64,000 bases of DNA from Tidjanibacter sp. (GCA_017631375.1 JAGBTK010000030.1:50263-114262); one strand, 5' to 3'; numbered from the stretch's first letter, positions 8,760 through 17,610 are shown. Program-made: numbers and translations. Notes: generated by a model from the sequence alone, not told the origin.

Positions 8760-9932
8760 CTATAAGCTGATTTTGTTTATCTCGGCCGATATTTTGTTAT
8801 ATTCGAGTTGCAGGCGCAAAATTGACTCTTGGGCATCGTAGTAAGAACCGAGTTCGGAGAAGTATTCCACAGCCCCAATCTCGCCACTCTTCAATAGACG
8901 ACCAAGCATTGCAGGATAGTTGTCGTCGCCAAACATTTTCTCGAGTGAGCCGAGGGTTGCGTCAATAATGCTCAACTGCTCATAGAGCGACTCCAACTGA
9001 GCAACCACCTCCACTTCGACTGCTCTCAACTCTGCCGATGCAGCACGCTCCTCGGCTGCGGCACGCTTAACGGTGGCGCGCGAAGAGAAGATAGGAATAG
9101 AGATGCCCGACGAGATAGCATTTACCTTTGCTCCGCCACTCGCCTGTTTTGTAGTGTAGCCTACCGAGAGCTTAGGCAGTGCCATACTCTTCTCTACCTT
9201 CAATTCGGCTGTTGCCAACCCAAGACGCGACTTTGCTGCCAGCAGAACGGGCGACTCCTCCAGATAGATGGAGGTCATCTCGCCGAGAGCCTTTACGGGG
9301 CTTGGTGTGTAGTCGGTAGGCACTATGCTCTCTCCACCCGCCAGAGTGCGGAGCGCAGTCCCTTTGTCAGCAAGCTCTAGAGAGGTCATAACCACCGCCT
9401 CGCGTGCCGATATGGCAGCGTGCCGAGCCTTGCTCAGATCGGGGAGCGACACCTCGCCACTCTTAGCCATCTGTGCAAATATCTCAGCTGCGCGCTCCGA
9501 GTGCTCTGCCTGCTCCTCTTTCAGGGCGAGAGTCTGGCTGGTGGTTATATACTCCATATATGCCATTTGCGCCTCTAAGAGTATCTCGGTGCGTAGTGCC
9601 GCGTAGTCGTTCCAGGCGGTCGCTGTGCGGCTCTCTGCCACGCGACTGCGATTGATGTAGGCGGTGGGGAAGTCGAACTCCTGACTCACCGAAATTCCTG
9701 TTTCGCTACCACTCTCCGATGGTACGTTCCAACCATACTCAAACCCCACCTGCGGGTCTGAGAGATTGTTGCTGGCAATCGCAGCATAGCCCTCGGCATT
9801 GGCCGCTTCGCTGGCTGCCTGGAGGGTAGGGTTGTTCTCCTCTACCAACTTCAAATAGTCGGTTAGCGGGGTCTGGGCACTCGCCGCCGATACGATGGCA
9901 AGTGCCGATATGGTGAGAATTACTCTTCGCAT
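8760..9932 (-). CDS. TolC-family outer membrane efflux protein (CusC/CzcC-like)
   Basis: A 390-residue protein with a signal peptide (cleavage near SAASAQ) and two long helical OEP repeats rich in Ala, Glu and Leu, as in the outer membrane channel of tripartite pumps. It is shorter than E. coli TolC, as expected for the CzcC/CusC branch. Its start overlaps the end of the RND pump gene by 13 bases, so the two are probably translationally coupled. It should form the exit duct for the adaptor/RND pair encoded just upstream. Confidence 0.9.
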   Translation of the reverse strand: MRRVILTISALAIVSAASAQTPLTDYLKLVEENNPTLQAASEAANAEGYAAIASNNLSDPQVGFEYGWNVPSESGSETGISVSQEFDFPTAYINRSRVAESRTATAWNDYAALRTEILLEAQMAYMEYITTSQTLALKEEQAEHSERAAEIFAQMAKSGEVSLPDLSKARHAAISAREAVVMTSLELADKGTALRTLAGGESIVPTDYTPSPVKALGEMTSIYLEESPVLLAAKSRLGLATAELKVEKSMALPKLSVGYTTKQASGGAKVNAISSGISIPIFSSRATVKRAAAEERAASAELRAVEVEVVAQLESLYEQLSIIDATLGSLEKMFGDDNYPAMLGRLLKSGEIGAVEYFSELGSYYDAQESILRLQLEYNKISAEINKISL

Positions 9933-12900
9933 AACTTACTCTCTTCTTTACGATTCAACAACAGATACATTGCGGGGATTACAAAGCCGTTGAGCAGGGT
10001 AGAACTGATAAGACCACCCAGAATCACCTGCGCCATAGGACTCTGAATCTCGTTGCCCGGAACATCACCACCCATAGCAAGGGGTATAAGCGCAAGGGCA
10101 GAGGTGAGCGATGTCATCAGGATAGGATTAAGACGGTCGAGCGAGCCACGAATTACACTATCATAGAGGTCCATACCATCCTTGCGCAACTGCTCATAGT
10201 GCGACACGAGCAGAATACCGTTACGCACTGCAATACCAAGCAGCGAGATAAAACCGATAATCGAGGGGATACTAACCACACCCGAGGTAAGACCAATGCT
10301 TGCCACACCGCCAATCATTGCCAGTGGGAGATTGAGCAACACCATACCTGCAAGACGCACCTTACGGAACTCCTGAACAAGAAGGATAAATATGATGATG
10401 AGTGCTGCAAGCGATGCCAACATCAGTACGCGCGAAGCGTTCTGCTGACTCTCAAACTGACCGCCATACTCTACATAATAGTCCTCGGGGAGTGCGATAT
10501 TCTCCTCAATCTGTTCACGGATAGACTCTACCGCGCCACCCAGATCGCCACCGACCACATTTGCCGACACAACCACTTTGCGCTTCACATTCTCGCGCGA
10601 AACACTATTGGGGCCCGATGTGGAGGAGATGTCTGCCACCTCTGCCAGAGGTACCCAGGTGCCATTCATACCACGAATCAGGAGGTTGCCGATATCCTCG
10701 GTGCTTGCCTTGTCGTTGCCATCAACCTTTACGGTAAGGTCGAAAGAGCGATTGCCCTCATAGACCTTGTCGACGTGGTCACCCGAGAGGGAGGCCTCGA
10801 CAAACTCGGCAAACTCGGGCAGGGTAATGCCGTGGCGTGCAAGCATATCGCGACGGGGAGTGATGTGCAACTCCGAACGCTCAATCTGCTGCTCCACTAC
10901 AAGGTCGGTAATGCCCTCGGTGTCAGAGATTTCGTTTTTAATCTGCTCGGCGAGTTGGAACATCAGGTTGAGGTCTTCGCCAAAGAGCTTGATCGCGATA
11001 TTTGCCTTTGTGCCCGAGAGCATTGCATCGATTCGGTGCGAGATAGGCTGACCAATCTCCACATTTACACCTTTCAGTTCACCAAGTCTTGCGCGTACAT
11101 CCGCCAAGAACTCATCACGACTGCGGTCGGTGAGGGTAAACGGAGCCTCCAACTCGCAGGCATTCACACCGAGTGCGTGCTCGTCGAGGTGGGCACGACC
11201 TGTCTTGCGGGCAACGGTCTCAATCTCGGGTATGGTGAGCAGAATCTCCTCCACCATACGACCTGCCTTGTCGGACTCTTCGAGCGATACACCAGGCATA
11301 AGCGAGGTGTTGATGGTGAGCGAGCCCTCGTTGAAGGGGGGCAAGAAACTGCTACCAAACGTAGTGAAGAGCACCAGCGCACCTGCAAACAGACCGACCA
11401 TAGTATAGATTACGGCTCTTTTGTGGTGCATAGCCCACTCTAAGGCGCGTTTGTAGATGCGTTTGAGCCAGAGTGCTACGGGCGACTCTTTATCGCCCTT
11501 TTTGAGTGCGCGCTCAGAGGTGAGCATTGTGCTACACATAACGGGTGTGAGGGTCATCGCCACAACAAGCGAGGCGAAGAGCGACACAATAAACGAGATG
11601 CCCAGCGGGCGCAACATACGCCCCTCCATACCACTCAGGAAGAAGAGAGGTGTGAAGGCGATGATGGTGATAAGTGTTGCGCTGACAATCGAAGAACGAA
11701 TCTCCTTTGAGCCCTCAAAGACCACTTCGAGAGTGGGCTTGCGTTCCTCTTTGGGGAGTGCGTGATTCTCGCGCAGACGTTTATATACATTTTCCACGTC
11801 GATAATCGCATCGTCAACGAGTGAGCCGATAGCAATCGCCATACCACCAAGACTCATTGTGTTGATAGTCAGGCCGAAGAGTTTCAGCACCACAATTGCT
11901 ACTAAAAGCGACAATGGGAGTGCTACAAGCGAAACAGCCGTTACTCGGGCATTCATCAGGAAGATGAAGAGGATGATGATTACGAAAATTGCACCCTCCA
12001 ACAGAGCCTTTGATACATTCTGAATAGAGTTTTCGATAAAGCGTGCCTGTCGGAAAATGTCGGTCTTTACTCGGATATCCTCAGGGAGTGTGTGGCTCAG
12101 ATCTGCTATTGTGCTATCCAATAACTTGGTGAGTTCCAGAGTGTTGGTGTTGGGCTGCTTGGTTACGGTAATCAACACCGAAGGCTCGGTCTCAACCGAT
12201 GCAGTACCAATTTTCGGCTCGTGGTTGCCGATACGCACATCTGCCACATCGCCAATGGTGATGGGTGTGCCGTCGGGAGCCATCTTAACCACTCCGCGAG
12301 CAATCTCATCTACATTGGTGGTTGCTACTTTGCCACGGATAAGGAACTCATTGCCATAGCGATAGAGTGAACCACCCGAAGTGTTGAGGTTCATACCGCG
12401 CGATGCTTCAAGAATCTCGTGCAACGACACATTATAGGTCATCATCTTGCGAGGCGAGGCGACAATCTGATACTCCTTCTCCTCGCCGCCAATCACAGAT
12501 ACCTGAGCCACGCCACCCAGCGAGAGAAGGCGAGGACGGATAGTCCAATCGGCAAGTGTGCGCAAATCCTGCATTGAGGTCTGCTCACCTGAGGTCAGAC
12601 CGATAATATAAATCTCGCCCATAATCGAGGACTGAGGGCCAAGTACGGGCTGGCCAACACTTGGGGGAAGATTCTCGCCTACGGTAGCCAGACGCTCCGA
12701 TACAATCTGTCGGGCGGTGTAGATATTGGTACCCCAATCAAACTCCACCCAAACCACCGAAAAACCCATGCTCGACTGGCTACGCACACGACGCACGTCG
12801 GTAGCACCATTGAGTGCGGTCTCGATAGGGAAGGTTACCAATTTTTCGACCTCCTCGGTCGCCATACCACCCGCCTCGGTCATAACAACCACCGTCGGTG

Positions 12901-13030
12901 CGGTAAGGTCGGGGAAGACATCAACCTCCATACGAGCCGTAAAGAGGATGCCTGCCGCCGCTATAATCAACGACACGACCGTCACCATCAGACGGTTGTC
13001 GAGTGAGAAACGTATGATTTTGTTAAGCAT
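9920..13030 (-). CDS. Heavy-metal efflux RND pump (CusA/CzcA family)
   Basis: A 1036-residue inner membrane proton-driven pump with the RND layout: TM1 at about 10-30, a large periplasmic loop, TM2-6 at about 340-500, a second loop and TM7-12. It resembles the HME subfamily (VDVFPDLTAPTVVVMTEAGGM near the N-terminus). The TM4 motif IGSLVDDAIIDVEN (about 401-414) keeps the proton-relay acids but matches neither the CzcA type (DFG...DGA) nor the CusA type (GAMVDAAIVMIEN). The exported metal is therefore not predictable from this motif. It lies 14 bases after the adaptor gene and overlaps the TolC-like gene. Confidence 0.93.
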   Translation of the reverse strand: MLNKIIRFSLDNRLMVTVVSLIIAAAGILFTARMEVDVFPDLTAPTVVVMTEAGGMATEEVEKLVTFPIETALNGATDVRRVRSQSSMGFSVVWVEFDWGTNIYTARQIVSERLATVGENLPPSVGQPVLGPQSSIMGEIYIIGLTSGEQTSMQDLRTLADWTIRPRLLSLGGVAQVSVIGGEEKEYQIVASPRKMMTYNVSLHEILEASRGMNLNTSGGSLYRYGNEFLIRGKVATTNVDEIARGVVKMAPDGTPITIGDVADVRIGNHEPKIGTASVETEPSVLITVTKQPNTNTLELTKLLDSTIADLSHTLPEDIRVKTDIFRQARFIENSIQNVSKALLEGAIFVIIILFIFLMNARVTAVSLVALPLSLLVAIVVLKLFGLTINTMSLGGMAIAIGSLVDDAIIDVENVYKRLRENHALPKEERKPTLEVVFEGSKEIRSSIVSATLITIIAFTPLFFLSGMEGRMLRPLGISFIVSLFASLVVAMTLTPVMCSTMLTSERALKKGDKESPVALWLKRIYKRALEWAMHHKRAVIYTMVGLFAGALVLFTTFGSSFLPPFNEGSLTINTSLMPGVSLEESDKAGRMVEEILLTIPEIETVARKTGRAHLDEHALGVNACELEAPFTLTDRSRDEFLADVRARLGELKGVNVEIGQPISHRIDAMLSGTKANIAIKLFGEDLNLMFQLAEQIKNEISDTEGITDLVVEQQIERSELHITPRRDMLARHGITLPEFAEFVEASLSGDHVDKVYEGNRSFDLTVKVDGNDKASTEDIGNLLIRGMNGTWVPLAEVADISSTSGPNSVSRENVKRKVVVSANVVGGDLGGAVESIREQIEENIALPEDYYVEYGGQFESQQNASRVLMLASLAALIIIFILLVQEFRKVRLAGMVLLNLPLAMIGGVASIGLTSGVVSIPSIIGFISLLGIAVRNGILLVSHYEQLRKDGMDLYDSVIRGSLDRLNPILMTSLTSALALIPLAMGGDVPGNEIQSPMAQVILGGLISSTLLNGFVIPAMYLLLNRKEESKLCEE

Positions 13031-13044
13031 AACCTACACTCTGT

Positions 13045-14460
13045 TTAGTGGCTGTGACTGTGAGGAATAGCACCCGAGAAAGAGGCCATCTTGACATTTA
13101 CTGCGCCGCGTGTTACAATCATCTCGCCGGGCTCAACACCTGCGATGATCTCTACACGCTCGCCATCGTCATCGCCAATGCGTACCTCTCTGCGCATATA
13201 GCACTCCTCGTCGAGTTGAACATATACATAGTAAAGACCCTGCGACTCGGTGATTGCCGAGAGGGGGAGAGTGAGTACACCACCGCGCTCTGCACCGAGC
13301 AGAGTCACATCAGCAAATGTGCCATCGGGGAAGTTGCCTGCAGGGAACTCGAAGAGCATCTCAACAAGAGTGCTGCCCGAGGCAATCGAGGTGCTACTCT
13401 GCTTCTTATTGCCACCGAGCGCACTTACAGTGTACTTATCTTCCGAAACGGGGGTGCTGAAGCGTGCATCGTCAATGGTGGGCAGAATCGAGTAGTAACG
13501 CTGGGGTACGCTCACTGCAAGCTGCTTCTTGCCACCGCCCACAATGGTGGCGATGGGGGTACCTACGCCTACAAAGTCGCCCTCGCTAATCGAGAGATCG
13601 GTGATGTAGCCGCCAATCTGTGCCGAGAGTGCTGTGTTGCCCCCTGTGTTGTTCTTGTAGGGCTCCCACTCAGCTAATGCGCGCTGATACTCTTGCTCGG
13701 CAGCCAACCACTCGCCCTGCGAGATAAGACGGTCGTCGTAGAGGGGTTTCAGACGGTTGCGATCCGCCTCAGCCTTGCGGAATGCTGCTTCGGCCTTTGC
13801 TGCCTCGTTACCTGAGGAGATGGTGGCAGAAGAGATGGTGAAGAGAGTTTTGCCCTTGCCAACCTGAGTATTCTCGGTCAGACGGCTGTCGGCAAAGTGA
13901 ACAATACCGCTTACGGGTGCAGTTACAATCTGAATCTGACTGCGAGGTGCCGAGATAACACCGCTGCACTTGATGGTGGTACGGAAGTGACCTTTGGTTG
14001 CAGGCTCAACCTTAAAATCGGTCATTGCAGCCTGAGCCTTGGTAAAGACAATCTCACCTGCTGCGTGGTCGTGACCCTCCTCGGCGTGGTCGTGGCCCTC
14101 GTGCGAGTGATTGTGCTCTGCGTGGTCGTGACCCTCGTGGCTGTGTGCCTCCTCAGCGTGTGCGTGGTCGTGACCATCGTGCGAGTGATTGTGCTCTGCG
14201 TGGTCGTGACCATCGTGCGAGTGATTGTGCTCTGCGTGGTCGTGACTCTCGTGATTGTGAGCCTCCTCGGCATGGTTGTGTCCCTCGTGCGAGTGGTCGT
14301 GCTCAGCGTGGTCGTGGCCTTCGTGGTTGTGCTCTGAGTGGTCGTGTACCTCCTCAGTGTGTTCGTGGTCGTGGGTGTGCTCTGCACTGCCCTTGCTGTG
14401 ACATCCACTCAGATAGAGCGAAGCCGAGAGGAACGCCACAATAGTTAATACTCTTTTCAT
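13045..14460 (-). CDS. Efflux periplasmic adaptor lipoprotein with long His-rich domain (CusB/CzcB-like)
   Basis: A 471-residue membrane-fusion protein. The lipobox LSGC puts the lipid anchor at Cys20. Residues about 28-132 are a His-rich tract with 41 His in 105 positions, built from repeats such as HDHAEHNHSH-D/E-G, and the protein also ends in HSHSH. After that comes the usual adaptor core: a lipoyl/barrel-sandwich part with a short helical hairpin (about 165-300), a beta-barrel and a membrane-proximal domain. The adaptor links the RND pump to the outer channel. The His tract should bind Zn, Ni, Co or Cu in the periplasm, as a sensor, buffer or delivery arm. The metal is not known. Confidence 0.92.
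   Translation of the reverse strand: MKRVLTIVAFLSASLYLSGCHSKGSAEHTHDHEHTEEVHDHSEHNHEGHDHAEHDHSHEGHNHAEEAHNHESHDHAEHNHSHDGHDHAEHNHSHDGHDHAHAEEAHSHEGHDHAEHNHSHEGHDHAEEGHDHAAGEIVFTKAQAAMTDFKVEPATKGHFRTTIKCSGVISAPRSQIQIVTAPVSGIVHFADSRLTENTQVGKGKTLFTISSATISSGNEAAKAEAAFRKAEADRNRLKPLYDDRLISQGEWLAAEQEYQRALAEWEPYKNNTGGNTALSAQIGGYITDLSISEGDFVGVGTPIATIVGGGKKQLAVSVPQRYYSILPTIDDARFSTPVSEDKYTVSALGGNKKQSSTSIASGSTLVEMLFEFPAGNFPDGTFADVTLLGAERGGVLTLPLSAITESQGLYYVYVQLDEECYMRREVRIGDDDGERVEIIAGVEPGEMIVTRGAVNVKMASFSGAIPHSHSH
14052..14379 (-). repeat. Degenerate tandem repeats encoding the His-rich tract
   Basis: On the coding strand short units of about 15-36 bases coding for GHDHAEHNHSH-type peptides recur many times. 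The DNA repeats are imperfect. Such a tract can expand or contract by slippage, so its length may vary between strains. Confidence 0.85.
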
Positions 14461-14594
14461 GGTTTTCTGTATTTATTTTGTTTGTTGTTTTCGATTGGGA
14501 GTCGCTGGCAGTCAATAGACAATACCAACACACGGATGGCTCTCTCCTTTGGGGTGAGTCATCTGCAAGCATTGCACTCTGGGCGCAGTATGGA

Positions 14595-15014
14595 TTAGGC
14601 TTGGGGTGCGCGCACCGAGTGGGCGCGAATAAGGAATAGCCTTATCGGATTTTCGACACTCTCTTGTTGGAGCAGGGTAGTGGAGTGACCACTCTCGACC
14701 TCGCCAATGGTGAATATAGGTTCTGGTTCAGCGGGGGTTTCGTTCAGCACAATACAGCTCTCTGTGGGGGCTTTGAGGGTGCGCAATTCAGGCTCCGCAA
14801 ATTCCAAAGTTGTTGTACCACAGGTTGTTGTGTGCTGGTGTGAGTGGTCGTGACCTGCTGAGTGGCAGTCGTGGTGATCGTGCGCAAGGTGAGTGAAGTT
14901 CAGACATACAACCTCACTATCGCCGTGGTGATGATGGGGCATAGTGAGTGCCAACTGCATCAGCGAGCAGAGCACCACAAGAGCCATAATCCCATATTTG
15001 CGCAATCGACCCAT
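14595..15014 (-). CDS. Small exported His/Cys-rich protein, first gene of metal efflux operon
   Basis: A 139-residue protein with an N-terminal hydrophobic signal segment (about 8-24). Clusters of metal-type ligands follow at once: PHHHHGDSEVVC, then HLAHDHHDCHSAGHDHSHQH and TTTC (about residues 26-65). The C-terminal half is ordinary and ends in a weakly hydrophobic IRLFLIRAHS segment. It resembles the short PHHHH-containing proteins often found ahead of Cus-type pumps in Bacteroidota (possibly the family called DUF6769; not certain). It lies 134 bases upstream of the adaptor gene. A role as periplasmic metal binder or sensor is inferred from composition and position. Confidence 0.7.
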   Translation of the reverse strand: MGRLRKYGIMALVVLCSLMQLALTMPHHHHGDSEVVCLNFTHLAHDHHDCHSAGHDHSHQHTTTCGTTTLEFAEPELRTLKAPTESCIVLNETPAEPEPIFTIGEVESGHSTTLLQQESVENPIRLFLIRAHSVRAPQA

Positions 15015-15319
15015 AGCGTTTTTGTTTGTTCAACTCGGCAAAGATAGGATTTTTTTGCGATTTTTCTATGTCATACCTCTTATATAGTATAAACAAATAC
15101 TTTTTGGCATACGATTTGTTCTGAATTTGTGTGTTCCGAGTTGTAGGATTGGCCACCTTTCGGACCTTTCCGCCCGATGCTCTCAACTGCAAAAGCAAGA
15201 GAAATTTGGAAAAAATAAAAAATGGTCGTATCTTGCACTCGGAATAATTGAATTATTTAATCTTAAATACGCCTGCCTATCGAAGAATTCTACTCAGAAC
15301 CAAGTAATTAGGAAAGAGT
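15015..15319. promoter_or_regulatory. Divergent promoter region, efflux operon / ECF sigma factor
   Basis: Leftward: TATCTTTG at 15046-15039 fits the -7 element of the efflux operon. Rightward: TTTG at 15205-15208, 20 bases, then TATCTTG at 15229-15235 is a near-consensus promoter for the sigma factor. The remaining bases hold no gene that can be supported. Confidence 0.5.
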
Positions 15320-15907
15320 ATGAGACAAACAGTAGTTCCGAGCGACAAAGAGTTGCTCGAGAGGTACCGTGCAGGCGACAGCAACGCAATTTCTGGACTT
15401 ATTGAAAGACACCGCAAGCGTGTCCGCGACTATGTGTATATGATGGTCAAGGATAGCGATTTGGCTGACGATATCTCCCAAGAGACATTTATTAAGGTTG
15501 TACGCGTGATTGACGAGGATCGCTATACCGATAATGGTAAGTTCCTCTCGTGGGTGTTGCGCATTGCTCACAACCGAGTTCTTGACTATTTTCGTGCGAG
15601 TCGCACTCAGAACACTATTGGTGAGAGTGAGGCAGGGTACGATATTCTCGGCAACCACTCTCTGGCAGAGGATAATGTTGAGGATAAGATGGTTGCCTCG
15701 CAGATTGAGGCAGATGTTCGCCGACTTGTCGAGCAGCTCCCTGACGAGCAGAGAGAGGTGGTGCAGATGCGCTATTATGAGGGGTTGAGTTTTAAGGAGA
15801 TTGCCGATAAGACCGATGTCAGTATCAATACTGCGCTCGGTCGTATGCGCTATGCGCTGATAAATTTGCGCAAAATGATTAAGGATAATCAGATTATTTT
15901 GGCTTAA
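15320..15907 (+). CDS. ECF-type RNA polymerase sigma factor
   Basis: A 195-residue sigma-70 family factor with only regions 2 and 4. Region 2 spans about 25-95 and includes DLADDISQETFIKV and the -10 recognition helix FLSWVLRIAHNRVLDYFR. Region 4 spans about 135-185 and includes LPDEQREVVQMRYYEGLSFKEIAD followed by the helix-turn-helix. No anti-sigma factor is adjacent: the efflux operon is divergent and the next plus-strand ORF encodes only 45 residues. What controls its activity is therefore open. Its target regulon cannot be read from this window. Confidence 0.93.
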   Translation: MRQTVVPSDKELLERYRAGDSNAISGLIERHRKRVRDYVYMMVKDSDLADDISQETFIKVVRVIDEDRYTDNGKFLSWVLRIAHNRVLDYFRASRTQNTIGESEAGYDILGNHSLAEDNVEDKMVASQIEADVRRLVEQLPDEQREVVQMRYYEGLSFKEIADKTDVSINTALGRMRYALINLRKMIKDNQIILA

Positions 15908-15981
15908 CGGACAATAAAAGGCAAGGGGGTTGCGTTTACTAAGTGTTAGCAAGCACAAAGTATAATCTAAACCTATTGCCT

Positions 15982-16119
15982 ATGGGGAAACTTGACACCG
16001 TATTTAATATCGGTGCAGTCAACGACGAGGAATCGCTATTTTTGGAGAGTGTTATCGAGGGCGATGCCGAATTGCTCTATTTGGATACCTACCTCACCGA
16101 ACTTTTCGGACTGCATTGA
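15982..16119 (+). CDS. Small acidic 45-residue ORF downstream of the sigma factor
   Basis: ATG at 15982 opens a 45-codon frame (MGKLDTVFNIG... ending in TELFGLH) 74 bases after the sigma factor stop. It ends 7 bases before a terminator hairpin, so it fits as the last gene of the sigma transcript. The peptide is acidic (many Asp/Glu) with amphipathic Leu/Ile spacing and no signal peptide or Cys. I do not recognise it. Being co-transcribed with an ECF sigma factor that lacks an anti-sigma partner makes it worth testing as a small regulator. It could also be non-coding. Confidence 0.5.
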   Translation: MGKLDTVFNIGAVNDEESLFLESVIEGDAELLYLDTYLTELFGLH

Positions 16120-16126
16120 AGATTGA

Positions 16127-16158
16127 AGCACTGCCACTTTTACGGCGGTGCTTTTTTT
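16127..16158 (+). terminator. Terminator of the sigma factor transcript
   Basis: AGCACTGCC, an 8-base loop, GGCGGTGCT (one G-T pair) and then seven T. The T-run touches the stop codon of the convergent MATE gene. Confidence 0.9.
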
Positions 16159-17464
16159 ATTCTATTAGTCGGTCTGCGCTGAGGCGGTCGGTGGCGAAGT
16201 AGAGGATTGCGCCACGCAGGAAGATAAAGACAACAAACGAGAGCCACAGGGCATTGTTACCCATAATCCCCACCAGCGAGTAGAACATTGCGTAGAAGAT
16301 GGAGGTCGAGATAAGCAGAGTGTTTCTCAATACCTTGGTGCGTGTTGCACCGAGCATAATGCCGTCGATCAGGAAGGGCAGGAAGCCCACTAATGGCACG
16401 GCTACCACCCATACGATATACTCTTTGGCCTCGGCTATGATTGCATCTGTGGAGTTGAAGAGGAGCATTATGCCGTCCCAGCCGAAGAAGAATACTCCTA
16501 CGAATAACACGGCAATTCCGAGGCTCCATAGTGCCAGTCCACGAATCGAACTTCGAAGTGCGGGGCGGTTGCGCTCACCCACGAAGCGGCCTGTCAGCGA
16601 CTCTGCTGCGTAGGCGAAACCATCTGACATATAGGAGTATAGCGTGAATAGCTGCATCAGCAGAGCATTGGCTGCCAGGGTGAGGTCACCAAATCGCGAG
16701 GAGGCGGCTGTGAAAAATGTATAGACGCTCACCACGCATAGCGAGCGGATAAAGATATCCTTGTTAACGGAGAAGAATCTGCGCATAGGCTCGCGGTGCA
16801 GGCTGCTGCGCAGATTGATTTTTGCTATCACTGTGCGATATCTTGTAGTCAACATCACGACCGAAAAGAGCAGACCGCCATACTGAGCCGCCACTGTCGA
16901 TAGGGCGATACCTTTGATGCCCATACCCATCCCGAAGACAAACCAGAGGCAGGTGCCGATGTTTATCACATTGCTCAGCAGTGCGGTGTACATCGGTGTT
17001 CGTGAGTCCTGCATGCCGATAAACCACCCCTGCATTGCGAATAGGGCGATGCTTGCGGGCGCTGCCCAAATGCGGTGGAAGAAATACTCTCCCGCCAGCG
17101 TCTGCACCTCGCTGCTGCCACCCATAAGTCGGAGTGCGAGGCTGCCTACGGGTTTGCGAAAGAGGAGTAGGGCGCACGCAAGCACTAATGCCACCACCAC
17201 ACCACGCACCAGATTATTGGCGCACTCCTGCTCTCGGCGCGCACCAAAAGCCTGAGCTGTCAGTCCGCTGGTACCCATACGGATAAAGGCGCAGTTCCAA
17301 TATATAAAGTTAAAAGTGGAGGTGCCCACTGCCAATGCACCGATAGTGGCCTCCGAGCCCAGACGACCGGCCACAGCCATATCGACCATACCGAGCAGTG
17401 GTATGGTGATGTTGCTGATCACATTTGGTACGGCAAGACGCAGTATCTCTTTGTTGGTTTTCAA
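16157..17464 (-). CDS. MATE-family multidrug/toxin efflux transporter
   Basis: A membrane protein of about 435 residues with roughly twelve spans in two MatE halves; the start of the first reads EILRLAVPNVISNITIPLLGMVDMAVAG. It should export organic compounds in exchange for Na+ or H+; the substrate is unknown. An in-frame TTG at 17491 lies inside a leftward -7 element (TATCTTTG at 17495-17488). The transcript would begin downstream of that codon, so I place the start at TTG 17464, giving MKTNKEILRL, a more usual MATE N-terminus. The gene converges with the sigma factor transcript. Confidence 0.9.
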   Translation of the reverse strand: MKTNKEILRLAVPNVISNITIPLLGMVDMAVAGRLGSEATIGALAVGTSTFNFIYWNCAFIRMGTSGLTAQAFGARREQECANNLVRGVVVALVLACALLLFRKPVGSLALRLMGGSSEVQTLAGEYFFHRIWAAPASIALFAMQGWFIGMQDSRTPMYTALLSNVINIGTCLWFVFGMGMGIKGIALSTVAAQYGGLLFSVVMLTTRYRTVIAKINLRSSLHREPMRRFFSVNKDIFIRSLCVVSVYTFFTAASSRFGDLTLAANALLMQLFTLYSYMSDGFAYAAESLTGRFVGERNRPALRSSIRGLALWSLGIAVLFVGVFFFGWDGIMLLFNSTDAIIAEAKEYIVWVVAVPLVGFLPFLIDGIMLGATRTKVLRNTLLISTSIFYAMFYSLVGIMGNNALWLSFVVFIFLRGAILYFATDRLSADRLIE

Positions 17465-17487
17465 GGCTCTGAGTATTGAATCTGGGC

Positions 17488-17571
17488 GCAAAGATACTTT
17501 TTCTTTTTGTTTTTTTATCGTGGTAGAGAGAGGGTAGCGGTTGGAAAAACGGCAAATGTTGCCTAACTTTG
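17488..17571. promoter_or_regulatory. Divergent MATE / obgE promoters
   Basis: Leftward TATCTTTG at 17495-17488 for the MATE gene. Rightward TTG at 17541-17543, 20 bases, TAACTTTG at 17564-17571 for obgE, with the ATG 40 bases further on. Confidence 0.65.
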
Positions 17572-17610
17572 GGCCGAAATTTGTGCAATATATCCCAAAA
17601 AGAGATTGTT

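Noticed and set aside
10199-11443. A 414-codon plus-strand frame inside the RND pump gene
   Set aside because: Antisense shadow of conserved RND sequence; no promoter or motif.
13897-14337. A Val-rich plus-strand frame opposite the His tract
   Set aside because: It is the reverse complement of the His-codon repeats, which forces Val codons; composition is an artefact.
14052-14379. Short regular repeats that at first look like a CRISPR array
   Set aside because: Units are coding, in frame, variable in length and without unique spacers; no cas genes are present.
14917-15198. A 93-codon minus-strand frame overlapping the start of the small His/Cys-rich gene
   Set aside because: It crosses the predicted efflux promoter and shows no signal peptide or family pattern.
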